Positions 13,001 through 25,413 of a stretch of DNA of 64,000 nucleotides are shown piece after piece (position 1 is the first letter of the stretch; every line of letters starts with the position of its first letter). The DNA is from Gavia stellata (Eukaryota > Chordata > Aves > Gaviiformes > Gaviidae), in the NCBI RefSeq assembly GCF_030936135.1, contig NC_082606.1, positions 8,674,755 to 8,738,754 on the forward strand. The letters run 5' to 3'. The position numbers and the translations under genes are program-made. The notes beneath the pieces are model-generated. The model ran no database searches, had not been told where the DNA came from, and saw only the letters and a program-made list of their open reading frames with translations.

Positions 13001-16000
13001 CTCTCTGGTCCACCCCCCATGCTCAAGCAGGGCCAGCTAAAGCCAGTTGCCTAGGACCATGTCCAGACAGCTTTCGAATACCTCCAAGAATGGAGACTCC
13101 ACAACCTGCCCAGGCAACCTGCTCCTAAGTTTGTGCATTAGAACTTGTGCTTTTTTTTCAATCCAGCTTTCATTCAGATACTTAATTAAATCCCTCAAGT
13201 ATGGTAAAAGAAAGTCACAGCTGAAATTAGTATCTTGTCATGACGTTGAAATTTCACTAAACTCAAGCATTACAAATCCAGCTGTCCAAAAAATGTACCT
13301 GAATTTCTTGTATAAGAAGAAAACATATTGATTTAGGCAAAGAATATTAACTGTGTGACAAGATAAACACAAAATTATGATTAACACAAATACTTAGTTC
13401 CAATGCTTCTGAAATGTAGTAATTTTGTAAGACTTAGTTGCCTAGTTTCTTTTCCCCTCTCACATTATATCACTCATGCATCTACAAATACATTTAGAAC
13501 ACACCTAGAACATAAGGTTTCTTTAAAATTGTACAGTTAAATATTTAAGGAAAATGTTTGTGCTACTTACACAGTGAACCCATATATCTGAGCACAAGAA
13601 AGCCATAGAGGTTGTACTTTAACCAGGTATATAGTTTTCATCACCCTCCTGTAAGTTGATTATAGCTATAATCTTCTAAAGCACAGAATTGTGTGGAAAA
13701 AATATAGCTAATTTTGTTATTACAAAAAGAATTCATACAATTTGATACAAGCTATATTTTGGGTTATTATTAAAAGAATTCACATTCGATCTTCATTCTA
13801 ATTTCAATTATCCCAAGATACTCGAGTTACTTTTCAACACTGAATGAGAGCAAGAAAAGATGACCTAATAATAAATAAAACTAGCTTGAAACCTAACACC
13901 TATAATAAATTAAAATGATTTTTCTATGAGTAATCAAAAAACAGCTGTGACCACTGAAGAGCTTGAAAAATTTGCTCCAAGATAACATATACTACATCTT
14001 TTTTTTTAATTAATAGCATTATTTTAAACATAGAAAGACTTCTGTAAGGACATAAAAATAGTGGTCAGTGCAAATAATACTGGCCTTTCATAATATGGAA
14101 TGAACCTCTTTTTGTCCATCACAACTTAAAAATAGAGATCTCTTTCTTGCTCAGTTTACATCCTCAGAGAAAGTCTAGCAAGGATCACAGAATAGAGCAC
14201 ACTGAAGGATGCATAATAGAAGACTTCAAAGAGCAACTACCCTGTTCTATACTTCCATCTGTACTTCTGTGTTATAACTCCTCAATAAAAACAGAATTCT
14301 TTCATTACACTCATTGCAGGCAAAAAAAAAAATTGTGTTAATAGATACTGAGTTTTTCTTCACTAATAGGAAGTATTTATAAATAATACTCTACATCAAG
14401 CCTAGAAAAAAAAAATGGAAAAACTGACTACAAGCAATGGTTTGTGTGCGTCTGGTTTTTAACAAGGTCATAAACCTTAGGTGAAAGAAAAAGTTTTAGT
14501 TCCTTCAGACATAAGCAATTGTATTTTAGGAGCAGCTCCTTACCTGCTCATAGTTTAGACGCTGAATTTCAGATATCTCTTTAGGTTTTGCATCAAGAAT
14601 ATAGTCTCCTAAAAAAAGTTAAAATAAAAATAAGTTTATTCCACACTCAACTCTTCAACATTTCTATGAACACACCTGACTGAAGCTGACTGATCATAAA
14701 TACCACCACTGAAGTCTTCTATCAAATGAATGAGATCACATTGTTTTACAACCTGAATTACAATTATGGAGTAAAATATGAGTATAAAAAAACCATAGTA
14801 AGCTCCTATTAAGAAATAAAATCAAATAGCCAATGTTGTTACTAAAGCAGCATTTCATAATCTCTTGGGGTATCATACAAATCTCTTAATTATTCAGAAA
14901 TTTACCTCCGTCTGTGCCTCAACTTAAAAATATAAAAAGGTCAAACTGTTCACAATAAGATATGTAATTGCATAACATGATTTAAAAATGCAACCACTTA
15001 TCCTGACTGATACTATGAATATTTTGGCATATGTTTCCATACACCAATAATTCTGAAAGGCTTGTATTCCATCTGTGTCTACAATACAAAGGTAATTAAT
15101 CATTTAACACACTGGGGTTCAAGATTTGTAACATTTCTAGTGACTAGTATCCATAAACTGCCTCTCCCAAATTTTTTAGATTTTATTTCAATGCTTTTTG
15201 TATTTATTCCCTTGCTTCATTCCTAAAAATGGAATAAAGAAAGAAAAATATTGTTACAGGTTTCCTAATTTATTATCTTTTAAGTTAAGATTGTTCAAAG
15301 TGATTGAAGGGCTTTTTTTAATTTTTTTTTTAAGCTGTAGAAGAATGATTTGGCAACTGCTAATCTTGTTGACTCAATAGGAACCTAAATAATTTGATAA
15401 GGCAATTTTGTTATTCAATTTAATAAGATAATTCCAGAAGCTAATATATGCCTTCAAGAAAGAATACACACATTTAGCCAACTGTGATTATGCAGTGACT
15501 TCAGACAGTATTATTATATCAATACAATTAGAAGAAATGTTTAGACATAGGCAGCAAGATTTCTTCAGACTTATTTTTTGGAAATTATGTAATTAACTTT
15601 TTTCCTTCCACTGAAAGATTCAGCGATATGCTTTTGAAAAGAACAAGCTACATTTTTTAGACGCAAAAAGAAAGAAAATACAGTAAGTTTTTTTTTCCTT
15701 CTGCTTAAGAAAAATCAAACCTAGTCTATTAAACTCAAATATTTTATATTTGTTAGGCTACAAATGGAAAGTGCTGTGGTACATCTAGCTTAAGTAGTAT
15801 CGCAACTACACTTTTAACACCTGGATCATTCTGGGCTATTGAAGTTACAGACTTGTCAGATGGAAACAGCTGCAGTTTTGCTGAAGACTGAATCTGATAA
15901 TGGAGTAGTGCCTGCAAATGAGACCCCAATCACTGGGATGACTAAATTAATTTTTCCTGTTATTTTAATTGGGTCATACTACCAAGGATTAGAGTTACTT

Positions 16001-19000
16001 CAGGCAATTAAAGGCACAGCTGACATACTACATTCTGTCAACTATAACAAAACAACATTGTAAGAGACATGAGCAAGTTTCAATCTACCAACATGTTGGT
16101 GTACTAAGCCATAACAACTGTATCACTAGACTAATCACTTAAGAAAGCAGTACAGAAAACTTCTATAAGCAGTTAAGGAAAAGCATGAGTAACCGAATAC
16201 CATGAGTAGTTTTCTGGAAGCATGAGTTCAAATAAAGCTGAATAAAATAGTAAATAAATAAAACAGTTCTCCTATACTACTACTCACTAGTAAGTATAAT
16301 ATATAAATTGAAAACCATTTACTGTAATTACTAACCTAAGTACTCCATCAGCTGTTCAGCCGTTATGATTTCCATCATTGGTGGCAGCTTAATCTGTGAA
16401 AGTAAAAGTATATTCTCTTTAAGCTGTCAAAACAACACAATTTACAAAGTATCAATAAGGTATTTCTAGACGCAAGTCTTCTGATCTCATTTGCCTCACT
16501 GATTTATAAGAGCATTAGCATACCAGGACCAAGAACCTTCCCAGAACCTCTACTAAATAACAGCTACTGGAAGAGATTAAAAAAGGCATTTTGGTTTTTA
16601 GAGAAACCACATGCACACAGTACTTTCACTTGCAGCTCTCTGCATAGTCCTCCCTGCTCCCACCAAAACATTTCACCAGCATCCCCCTCGACTTCACAGG
16701 AGTTCACACCGCTCACTGCACTAGCTCAGCTGCAAGCATCCAAGATGAACAGACTGGGAACTGCAGCCACACTTAGTTAAGAAAATTTCACCTTATTCAG
16801 CAAAGTATTTGACGCCCTGCCTTCACTATAACGCTTAACTGAGTCTTAACTCAGAAAGTTCCTGCATACAGACAAGAGGCTGTAGAGAATCTGGTGGCAG
16901 GAGCTGCTGGGACAGGGAAGGAAGCCAAGAGTCATGCAGGTATGAGGAAATAACCTCCCAGCCTCTCATCCCGCACTCACATTTCAAGGGTTTGGTTTAA
17001 CTCCATACAGCAGAGACCAGACACACAGAACTCAGTGGTGAAGCTTCCATTCCCCTCTCCCCTGACCTATTCCTGTCATTGTCACCTCCTAAAATCAACC
17101 ACCTTGGCAGCACCCAGAGCCAAAAGCTTCTTAGATATTAATCTCCTACAACCAGCATCCTCGGTAAACGCTTTCGTTGCACACTTCCACTTACATATCT
17201 CCCTGCAAAGCACAAACACATACAAAGGCATCTGGCAATCTGAAAGAATACCATATGAGTATATTGTCTTTAACCACAGCGTTCTCAATTTTTCTCTGCA
17301 TAAATACGAATTCTATTTTTCTAAGATTGAGGGGGGAGGGTTGGTTAATTTTTAAGCTTTCTCTTCAGTTCTAATCTTCTTGTCCTATCTCTCTTTAACA
17401 TCTTACAACTGAAAGTCTAGAAAGTCTGGTATTTATTTTATTAGGAATTTTTTAATCAAGTTCCTCAACACTGATCACTGTTCTCCTTGACACAGATAGA
17501 AAGACGTGATGTGAGATTGTTAACTCATTCTTAAGATTTAATAGGCTCCAACTACTTGGCTGATTGTAGAGAAGAAGGAGGAGGTAGAAAGCCATGAGAT
17601 AGAAGAACAGTACTTATAAAGCCTTTGATGCAGCATCCCAAACTCAGGAATACACTATAGCAACACGCTACACTGTTCACATCGTGATAGAGAGGGTTTC
17701 CTTCCCAGTCTGAGAGCCAAGCTATTTTAGTAACCTTCCAGAGAAAATGAGGTGTAATTGGACTAAATTTATCTCACCACCAATTTTAACATATTTGACA
17801 AAAGGCAAACATGTTAAATAAATGGATTTACAAGAAGTTTCACTAAATTTGGAAGAAGAAAGAGACCCAAGTTAATATGCCCATGCTTAGGTTAGAATTG
17901 GCCACACAGTATATGCCACACATTGATCAACCCATAGATGGTGGACACAAAGAAGCTGACAGTACTGTCAGGGATCGGGGGAAGGAAGGGAATGAAAGTA
18001 TAAATTGGTAGTAAAGCAGGAAATTAGTGAAGCATAAATTCGTAAGAAAGAAGGCTTAATTAGTTCTGCTTATAAAAAACAAATTAAATAAATTAAACAA
18101 GAAAAATCAGTCATGGATGCATAGGCACATGAATTTTTTTAAAACATCTTTTAAATGAGTGACAACTGATTGTAACTTAGAAAATTTCTTAATCTCTTCC
18201 CAAAACTTCTCTAAGTTTCACCAATACTCAACAGGCAAAAGGTTTTCATAATCCTTGATCTTGATCATAATATTCATACTGAGTATTCACATAAATACAA
18301 TATATTGTGTCATGTAAATAACAGGACTACAGGTTCGAAAAACTGATTCTTAAACGTCCAGCTCTGAACTGGCAACATTCAAGCCTTAGCAAACATTAGC
18401 TGTGCACACCCCTGAGTTGGGTCTGGTTCATTACAGCTCCTAGGGCGTATCGATGTAACAGCACAGAACAGAAATACTTACACTAGCTATGCACAAAGTG
18501 GTTCTGGGACTATAAACAGTACAGATGTGCCAATATAGTAAGAAGGAAAATTAACATTGCTCCCTTGACTATTAGCAGGACTACTGTGATGATTCTTTCA
18601 GGACTGAAGCTAGCTCTTTTTATTATTTGTTTAAAACTATTCATATCAGCTCAGCCAGCATTGCTTGGGGGTTTCTGCTCTGCACCACATTTGGGAATCT
18701 AGAAGTATGCCTACACTGCAAACAGCAGCTGTAAAGCATAATTACATGGGTGACCTATACTTGAGCTCTGCATAGTCATGGCATAAACATATTAATGCTT
18801 CAGACTTTATGAATTGAAGCAGTTATTTGTATCACTGATTAACAATCTGAATTTTCTCTCACAACTGTAATACTAAGCAATTTTTTTTTTTTACTGCAGA
18901 ACCAAAGCGTTTTACTCATATGTGCAGAATCTCTCATAATTAGATATTTTAACAAGCTAAATCTCAAAATTAACTGCTTAATTAAATGCTAAACAAAGTT

Positions 19001-22000
19001 AATAGACTACTTCACAGCATAATTTTAGGGCTGGCATGTTTTGTGGGACATTGATCACATCTTCAAAGTGGGCTAATGGGGTTCCAACACAGACATAAGT
19101 ATTTCTGAACAGAGCTGACTTAAGGATATAGAGAGAACATGACATTTCCTAACTTCAGAGCTTCATTGCGAGCACTTAAGCTACAGGAAGCGTACTACAA
19201 AGAGGAAACAGGAAAGATAAACACCTTAAAACTTAAGGGAGAGAGAAATCCTACAGAACCACAGTCATTCTCCACATAAATCAACAGAAGAAAACAATGT
19301 AAGCAATAGTATTGAAAGCTGTTGTTGTCCATAATCTATTATTTTGAGGAACAAATTTTCTCAATAGGTTTCAATGCTTAGTTGCTAGATTTTACATTAA
19401 TTTTACATTTTAGGAAAAACGCGCTTCCTCAGCTCCCACCTATTTCCTGTACCCCTCTATCGCAGTGTCCTGGTCTTTTGCCCTGATCTCTCTTCCTAAC
19501 TCTAGCTACTTTTCATTGTTTTCCCTCCCATTCTCAAGAGTGGGAAACTAAATCCTTCTCGCTCAACTATAATATGAGGTACAGTTAAGCCACCTTTGTA
19601 ATTAAAAGACAAGATTGGTAAACAAATTTTCATATTGAACAGTTTGTCTAACACAACTTACGCAGTTTCTATGCATTAGACTACAAACTGGAAAACTACA
19701 TAATACTAATTTAAATATTTTCTACTGTATTCTCCCACTCTTCAGAAGAGCTTAAAAAAATTAAGAGATTAGCCCTGCACAGAAGCTAACACTTCTGAAA
19801 ATACTATGCATGTAGAGATGGACGATGCAAATTTCTAATGGCATATTATTTGTAGTCTCAGAACAGGGTTATCTAAAATATGCAACTCCCTTGAATTCAG
19901 CGTTCCAGAAGAGGTAAGGGTAGGTTCAACCTGCCTTGATGAAAAAGAATTAATACTCCCTGCAAATACGTACCTCTTGCCCTGAAGGAACAGCTTCATA
20001 AACTTATCACACAATAGCCTGATAGTACATGCTATCACCAGATAACCTTAACATCTTCCCCGTCATCCAGGTTTCCTTCAGCCCCTCAGAGCAGGCTTCC
20101 TGTTCTGGAAAATGTACAGCTACAGGCCTACTGATTTGTAAGCTCAACTCATCCCACAGATGCAGGGAGGAAGGCTGCCAAGGCCTCTGCTGAGCATTCA
20201 TCAGAAGCTCACCAGCAACTCACCTTTGGAGGCTGAGTGAGTTCATCTGAGCAATCTGTGCAAATTCTCGCCATAAGGAGGTTTAGCTCAGCAATAAGAA
20301 AAAGCAGGTCACGTGTAAATGGCCAATGCCAGACCTCAGACCAGGCACTACCACTGCAGACTCTGACAAATCAAACAGCTATCAGCAGGAGCACACTGTA
20401 CTCAGCTCCTCTAAAAAACTGGCCATTTTTATGAGAACCTAAAAGTAAAAATTTCAAACTAGAAATTTTTTATTCGACCTCTTCTCTGCACCTCAACCCT
20501 TCCATTCGTTGAGAGGACTGTGATTGAAAAAAACTTTTGAAGACACTGTCAAATATGCTACTGGGATTATTCTCCTACATAAAAAGCTGTAAGGACAACA
20601 TATTCCATATGCATTCACTTTTCAATACAATATTAATATTATTTATATTTGCATTACATTATGTTTTCCCTTAGGCTGATTTTACATTCTGAAACAATTT
20701 GTTTCTCTGTTCCCTGGACATTTCAGATACATAATTTCTGTGCAATGCGTTAAAGTCCACAGAGTTCTTCAGCTACATGACATCACACCCTACCTAAGAA
20801 ACACAGAGCAGAATTATATGGCACCCTCATTAAGCTTTTAGCATCTGATGATTGCCATGGAGTACATCCTGAGAAGGGCTACCCCCTCCAACAAAATTAC
20901 TATTTAATGCAATGCCAGAAGTTATCAGAAAGTGGTGCGTGGACTACACCTAGCAAAGATCACAAAAAGTACTTAGAAAAGCAAGTTTCGCATTGCTAAG
21001 CTTAACTACATGGTGAGCCACAGGTCTGAGGAAAAACTGAACAGTCTTCAGATTTAAACAGGCTGAAAGGCAGCCTCCTACACTACATCAGAAGAGACAA
21101 CCCATGCTTGCACCTACTTTTTTTAAATATTTGTTTCAATACTTACTTCTGCTTTCATTTCCATTAGAGAAGCCTAAATGTTTACCACACTGTTTTGCAC
21201 AACAGTTACTTTCTCAAGTTGGTATCACGCTGCTTTTGTTTTCTTTTTACTTAAAAGAACACTGCTTTAACATTTCTGTAAGCAGAACTCCTCCACTCTA
21301 TCCCCTAAAGGCTAAACTGCAAGTTAAGCTTATACAGGCAGCCTGCAAAAACACTTCAGGAGGAAAGCAATGATTTCATAATTATAACAATTAAAAGTAT
21401 GGCTTCTACAATCAGCCACCTCAAAGTTGTATGTCCAGACTCCTTTGGAAGCAGTGGATAGAAGAGAGGTAGCAGCTTTATTGCAAGTTTAGTTCCAAAA
21501 CATGGTACTATCAAAAAGGAATTTGATCAGTCCCAATAGGTGCTACTATTTCAGAATTTCAAAAAACTCAAGCATTGCCAAAACAGTATCTCACAGATAA
21601 GAACATACAGATGCAGCACTCTCAAAGACTCAATTATTTTTAAGTAGTCTTTATACCTGAATCCCTAAATAAAAATCTTAACTCTAATATCAGAAATACC
21701 TCCAAAAGGCATAATAAAAACTGAATAACGATTCGGAATAGAAAAGAATCTTGCTCTGTTAATGAACAAGATCTTCATAACCACTAGGAAGAATTTTTTT
21801 AAGTATATGGCACACTTACCTAAGGTACAGTAAATTTTAAGTCATACTGTTATTGCAATCCTTTAAGCAAACTAACAAACTACCTATAGTGTCTCTTCAC
21901 TCAGTAAAGGCTATCTCAGAAAAACTGTTTTGAATGAGGGCAACTGGGACACACAAACAGAAGGTCACAAAACTGTGAGTATATTTAAAACAATACTCTA

Positions 22001-25000
22001 ATGTGGGGGTAAGAAGCTTGCATTTTGAGGAGCTGAAATACCCGAAAATGTGAGTTCTCCTTAATATATCCAAATGTTAATCTGAGTTTTGGGGCATAAA
22101 TGTTTCCATGATTATGGCCTACATACCCTCAGAACACTTCCCACTTACTACTAAGTAGTAAATAAAGATTTTCATTCTAAGCACATTGATTATGTGCCAC
22201 TTGTCACAAACAATTACGTGAATTCAGCTTCCACTGCTGCAGCTGATACACAGTATTGGATCTCAAGGTTATCACTCCCATTCTGGAATAATGGAAGCAT
22301 GTAATTGGCCATGCAAAGGAAAGTATCCATGAAAACTTGACAACTAGTATTGTAACTACTGTTTCTCAACGTCGAGAGAGAACATGTAAATCTATTACCT
22401 GAAGTCATTTCAGGCCATATCTACCTACAGGATGACCAAAACTCTCAACCTTGTCAGGATAGAGTTCTGAGAAGGAAAGTTGGTGGTTGATACAGGGCAG
22501 AGAGCCCAAAGCTTAACTGTTCACCTTCTTATTCTCCATTGGAATTTTATTTCCCCTCCTTATCTCCTTCTTACTCCATTTTTTTTTTTCCCCTGCCACA
22601 TAGCTTCTTTTCACCTAACACAAGCTATGGTATTCTCACTCTGCTTTTGCCTGTTTTCATCTCTTGGTCTGCTTCCTTGTTCCCAATTTATAATTACCTG
22701 ACCCAATCTAGTGTTCATCTTGGTTCAGAAGAAGTGAGAAGAACGTGGATGTCCATCCTCAGCCTTGGTATGTAGCTAGCTACTGTCAGTGATGTATAGA
22801 TGAGCTGCCAATAAGGCTTACCACTCCAAACAATGCCAACATGGTTCTTGACCATAAACTGGAGAAAAGAAAGGCTAATTTGGAGAGGCACTAATTAGGA
22901 AAATCAATTACAAGCAAGGGCAATATACAACCAACTAACAGGAAAACCCTCAAGCATATAAATATTAAGTCATGTGATGGCAGTTTCACCAATTTAGCTG
23001 CCTGTCTGCAACTCATGTAAATTCTGCTGAGGTTTTATATGAACAGACAGAATTATACAAAACCCTTCCTGTAATCCTAGCAATAGAAATGGTAGGGCAC
23101 TCCCAAGAGGCATTTTGATTTTCACCTATTTATAAGATTGGGTATCACCTTAATTCTCACTATGTAATATTTCATCAAAGCTGAATGGCAGTTAAAATTC
23201 TGGATGGAGGACAGCAGAAGAAAGCAATCATATACTTAAGGAGGCAAAGGAAGAATGCTAAGTAACAAAAACTTAAATGCAAACAACAAGAACAGTGCTG
23301 TCTCATTTATGTGCTTTCATTAAATAAAAGGTTAAAAAGAAAAATCCTGTAACTTGCCATTTCTTTTAAAACACCACCACACAGAATGATAAGGAATGAT
23401 AAGTTCTCCAAGGCCCTCCACTCACCCCTAGATGCTAAAGAAGGAGCATAGAAAGCGAGTGTTAAATACTGAGGTCTAAGACAACCTTCACACCCTCTTG
23501 AGGATGGCAGAACCTACATAAGGCAATACCTTAAAGCCACACAGAACTTCCCTGTACTGCTTTCACCAATGGCTAAATATCCACATCACTGTACCCACAG
23601 CTTTCCTCCTGATGTATGAGCTATTCTGCTCAGGAAAATGTACAGAAGATATAACTAAAAAAAAATCATTAATCTTTTGGAAAATTACCTTCCTCTAAAC
23701 AAATTTCTTCTTCTAATATTATTTCCATTTTGACCTTTTCCTATGTCACCTATTACACCTGTGAACAACCTTCTACTACTCTAATACCAAAATTCCTCCC
23801 CTTGATACTACAGCATAAAAACCACTCCCATAAAGCTTTACTATTCTTTGACTCCATTCTATCAGCACACCAATTTTTGAGGGTTGAATTGCCAGCATTT
23901 CTTGAGAAGTACCCCCTCCTCCTTGTTCTGCAATGCACGCAACCTCATAGCTCTTCTCCAACAGATATTCCTTTCACGTATGAATGTTAATAATTACATT
24001 ATACCTTACATTTTAATTGCTTAAAAGTTAAAAAGAATTATTTTAAGACTACAGGAAGTCCGTATCCACGATGGCTATTAGAACACAAGAACTTCCAGGT
24101 CTCAAAGCTGTACCCGATCACGACGTGATTTACGCGTTAACTTAAATACATTCTACACTACGTAACTGTACAAATGTATCCCCGTTATTCAGGCAGTTAT
24201 TTGTACAAATCTATATTTTGTACAATTCTGCATACACTTCATCACACAAAACTAACTTATTTTCCCAAAATACCATCTATGTTTTCCGTGCTATAAATAG
24301 TAATGTTTACTTAGTAGAAACCGGCACACATCTGCAAACCATACATTGCTCAGTTTAGTAAGGCCATCATCTAGATTTTTATTTCTATTTTAAGGGGACA
24401 ACAAAGTAAGTTTATATATGACAGCAACATCTAAGTAGTATATTGGCCACAGACTGCCAGCCATTACTTATTTTCCAAGTTCTCTATGCGACATATGCGC
24501 TTAACAGCAGAAATAAGTCTGCGTCTTAATCAGCACAAACTTCCAGCGGTGCATTAACGTGGCTTTGGCACAGGCGCCCCCGAACGCTTCCAGCGCTACA
24601 CGAAACGCCTCGTTAGCCCCGACGATGCCGGCGTTTCCAGGTCACAGCGCTGCCCAAGCGACACCGCCCGCCCGGCGCGCACCCGCCATGGCGGCGGCGG
24701 CGGCAGCAGGCGCCCCGGCGCGCCCGCACACACGGTACCTTCCAAGCCAGCAGCAGCACGTTCATGATGGCCAGCAACGGGCAGGGTCCGTTCTCGTTCT
24801 GGGTGATGACGGGCGTGTTCTCCTCCTTCCAGCGGACCCACTTGATGTGATAGACCGACTGGCCCGGGAAGCGCTCCTTGGAGGCGGAGAAGAGCTGCGA
24901 GCCCGCCGCGGGATTATCCCCTTCGGGCTCCGGGGCCGGGCCCCCCGAGGCGGCCCCCGCCACCACCGCCTCCTCGGCGTCGCTATTGAGCTCGGAGCTG

Positions 25001-25413
25001 CTCGGGCAGCAGGAGTGCAGGTTGGAGAAGGACTCCAGCGAGTCCAGGCTCCGGGACTCCTCCCCCGGGGGGCTGGGAGCCCCGCTGCTCCCGGAGCCGG
25101 CCCCCGCGGGACCGCTCTCCGAGGTAGGCGCCGCTCCGGGGCTCTCCGGCACCGCCAGCCCCGCGCCGTCTGCCGCCGGCGGGCTGCCCTCTGCGGCCCG
25201 TGAGGGAGACGCCGTCCGAGAGGCCGCAGCGGGAGCGGGGGCCGGCTGAGGGGAAGGGCTGCGCCGCCCGCCGCCCTCCTCAGCCGCCGCGGGCCCGTCC
25301 CTGCAGCCGCCCTCACCTGCTGCCGCCTCTTCCAGAAGGAGCTGGTTGGCAGCACCCCCGCCGCCCCTCTTCAGCGAGCCCGGAGGCGGCGGGGGCTGCG
25401 CCAGGCTCTCCAT
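914..25413 (-). CDS. MINDY2: MINDY2 (FAM63B) deubiquitinase, coding exons 1-7, 3' end off window
   Basis: Seven exons on the minus strand join as 25413-24739, 16393-16336, 14608-14544, 10269-10111, 9439-9337, 8742-8600 and 1087-914, giving 1377 nt or 459 codons with no frame break. Every intron begins GT and ends AG. The product is recognised as MINDY2, a cysteine protease of the MINDY family that trims K48-linked polyubiquitin in the cytosol. Residues 1-200 are low-complexity (Pro, Ala, Gly, Ser, Glu). The catalytic domain begins near residue 200, with Gln205 and Cys211 in the motif QNENGPCPLLAIMN and His393 in NNHFSTM. The Cys-His distance of 182 residues equals that from memory for MINDY1 (Cys137, His319). 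Human MINDY2 is about 620 residues, so roughly 160 C-terminal residues, including the ubiquitin-interacting part, lie left of position 1. The paralogue MINDY1 is less likely because it lacks this long N-terminal extension, and because ADAM10 is the neighbour. Confidence 0.95.
1088..8599 (-). other. MINDY2: MINDY2 intron 6
   Basis: A 7.5-kb AT-rich intron. I see no conserved coding segment or recognisable transposon. It contains short A/T tracts and a small perfect hairpin at 5545-5567. The small open frames in it have random-looking composition. Confidence 0.85.
5545..5567. repeat. 9-bp perfect inverted repeat
   Basis: CATACTAGT and ACTAGTATG flank a 5-nt spacer (TGGAC) in MINDY2 intron 6. 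No flanking element is seen. Confidence 0.9.
8600..8742 (-). CDS. MINDY2: MINDY2 exon 6 with catalytic histidine
   Basis: This 143-nt exon encodes residues 354-401, beginning GFVAEQFLNNTATQLTYHGL. It holds the segment LCVFFRNNHFSTMTKYK, whose His393 corresponds to the catalytic His319 of MINDY1. The acceptor is TTTTGTAG and the donor AAG|GTATAG. It enters in phase 1 and leaves in phase 0. Confidence 0.95.
8743..9336 (-). other. MINDY2: MINDY2 intron 5
   Basis: A 594-nt intron with normal splice sites; nothing else recognised in it. Confidence 0.9.
9337..9439 (-). CDS. MINDY2: MINDY2 exon 5
   Basis: This 103-nt exon encodes residues 320-353 plus one base, beginning VADIVKAVGNCSYNQLVEKI and ending ENSELVSE. 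The acceptor is TGCTCCAG and the donor GAAG|GTGGGT. It enters in phase 0 and leaves in phase 1. Sequence and phase fit between exons 4 and 6 of MINDY2. Confidence 0.94.
9440..10110 (-). other. MINDY2: MINDY2 intron 4
   Basis: A 671-nt intron with normal splice sites; nothing else recognised in it. Confidence 0.9.
10111..10269 (-). CDS. MINDY2: MINDY2 exon 4
   Basis: This 159-nt exon encodes residues 267-319, beginning NMSDAMAILHKLQTGLDVNV and ending HGWLVDPQ. It lies between acceptor CTGTCAG and donor CAG|GTAACT, phase 0 at both ends. This is a highly conserved part of the MINDY catalytic core. Reading past the donor adds a few unrelated residues before a stop, which supports the chosen end. 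Confidence 0.96.
11139..11181 (+). repeat. T/G low-complexity stretch
   Basis: Imperfect repeats of GTTGGGG followed by long T runs in MINDY2 intron 3. Confidence 0.85.
12964..13135 (-). mobile_element. CR1 LINE 3' fragment in MINDY2 intron 3
   Basis: The plus strand reads CTTGGAAGGGACCTCTGGA and then runs through GCTCAAGCAGGGCCAGCTA, GACCATGTCCAGAC and GGAGACTCCACAACCTGCCC. This is the well-known reverse-complement pattern of the avian CR1 3' region. The element is therefore on the minus strand, the same direction as MINDY2. It is truncated and diverged with no coding capacity; the ends are judged by eye. Confidence 0.9.
14544..14608 (-). CDS. MINDY2: MINDY2 exon 3
   Basis: This 65-nt exon encodes residues 245-266, completing a glycine codon and reading DYILDAKPKEISEIQRLNYE then Q. 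The acceptor is TTTTTTTAG and the donor CAG|GTAAGG. It enters in phase 1 and leaves in phase 0. The content continues the MINDY catalytic domain without a gap between exons 2 and 4. Confidence 0.93.
14609..16335 (-). other. MINDY2: MINDY2 intron 2
   Basis: A 1.7-kb AT-rich intron with several short A/T runs; no repeat family or coding signal recognised. Confidence 0.88.
16336..16393 (-). CDS. MINDY2: MINDY2 exon 2
   Basis: This 58-nt exon encodes residues 226 to the first base of codon 245 (IKLPPMMEIITAEQLMEYL). It follows acceptor TTCACAG and ends at CTTAG|GTTAGT. It belongs to the MINDY catalytic domain just after the nucleophile helix. It is too short to stand out as an open frame and was found by the sequence expected after LLLAWK in exon 1. 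The phase (0 in, 1 out) matches both neighbouring exons. Confidence 0.93.
16394..24738 (-). other. MINDY2: MINDY2 intron 1
   Basis: An 8.3-kb intron. Two stretches, about 16600-17250 and 20040-20440, are somewhat richer in G+C than the rest but show no identified gene or repeat. The right end, from about 24550, is part of the CpG island. A lone strong minus-strand donor-like site lies at 20223-20222. Confidence 0.87.

Larger units (their letters stand above)
10270..14543 (-). other. MINDY2: MINDY2 intron 3
   Basis: A 4.3-kb AT-rich intron holding one CR1 LINE fragment (about 12964-13135) and a T/G low-complexity stretch (11139-11181). Nothing else is recognised. Confidence 0.88.

Noticed and set aside
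24559..25249. Long plus-strand open frames (214 and 123 codons) opposite MINDY2 exon 1
   Set aside because: They are antisense or off-frame shadows of a GC-rich exon; residues are mainly Ala, Arg, Pro and Gly with no family match.
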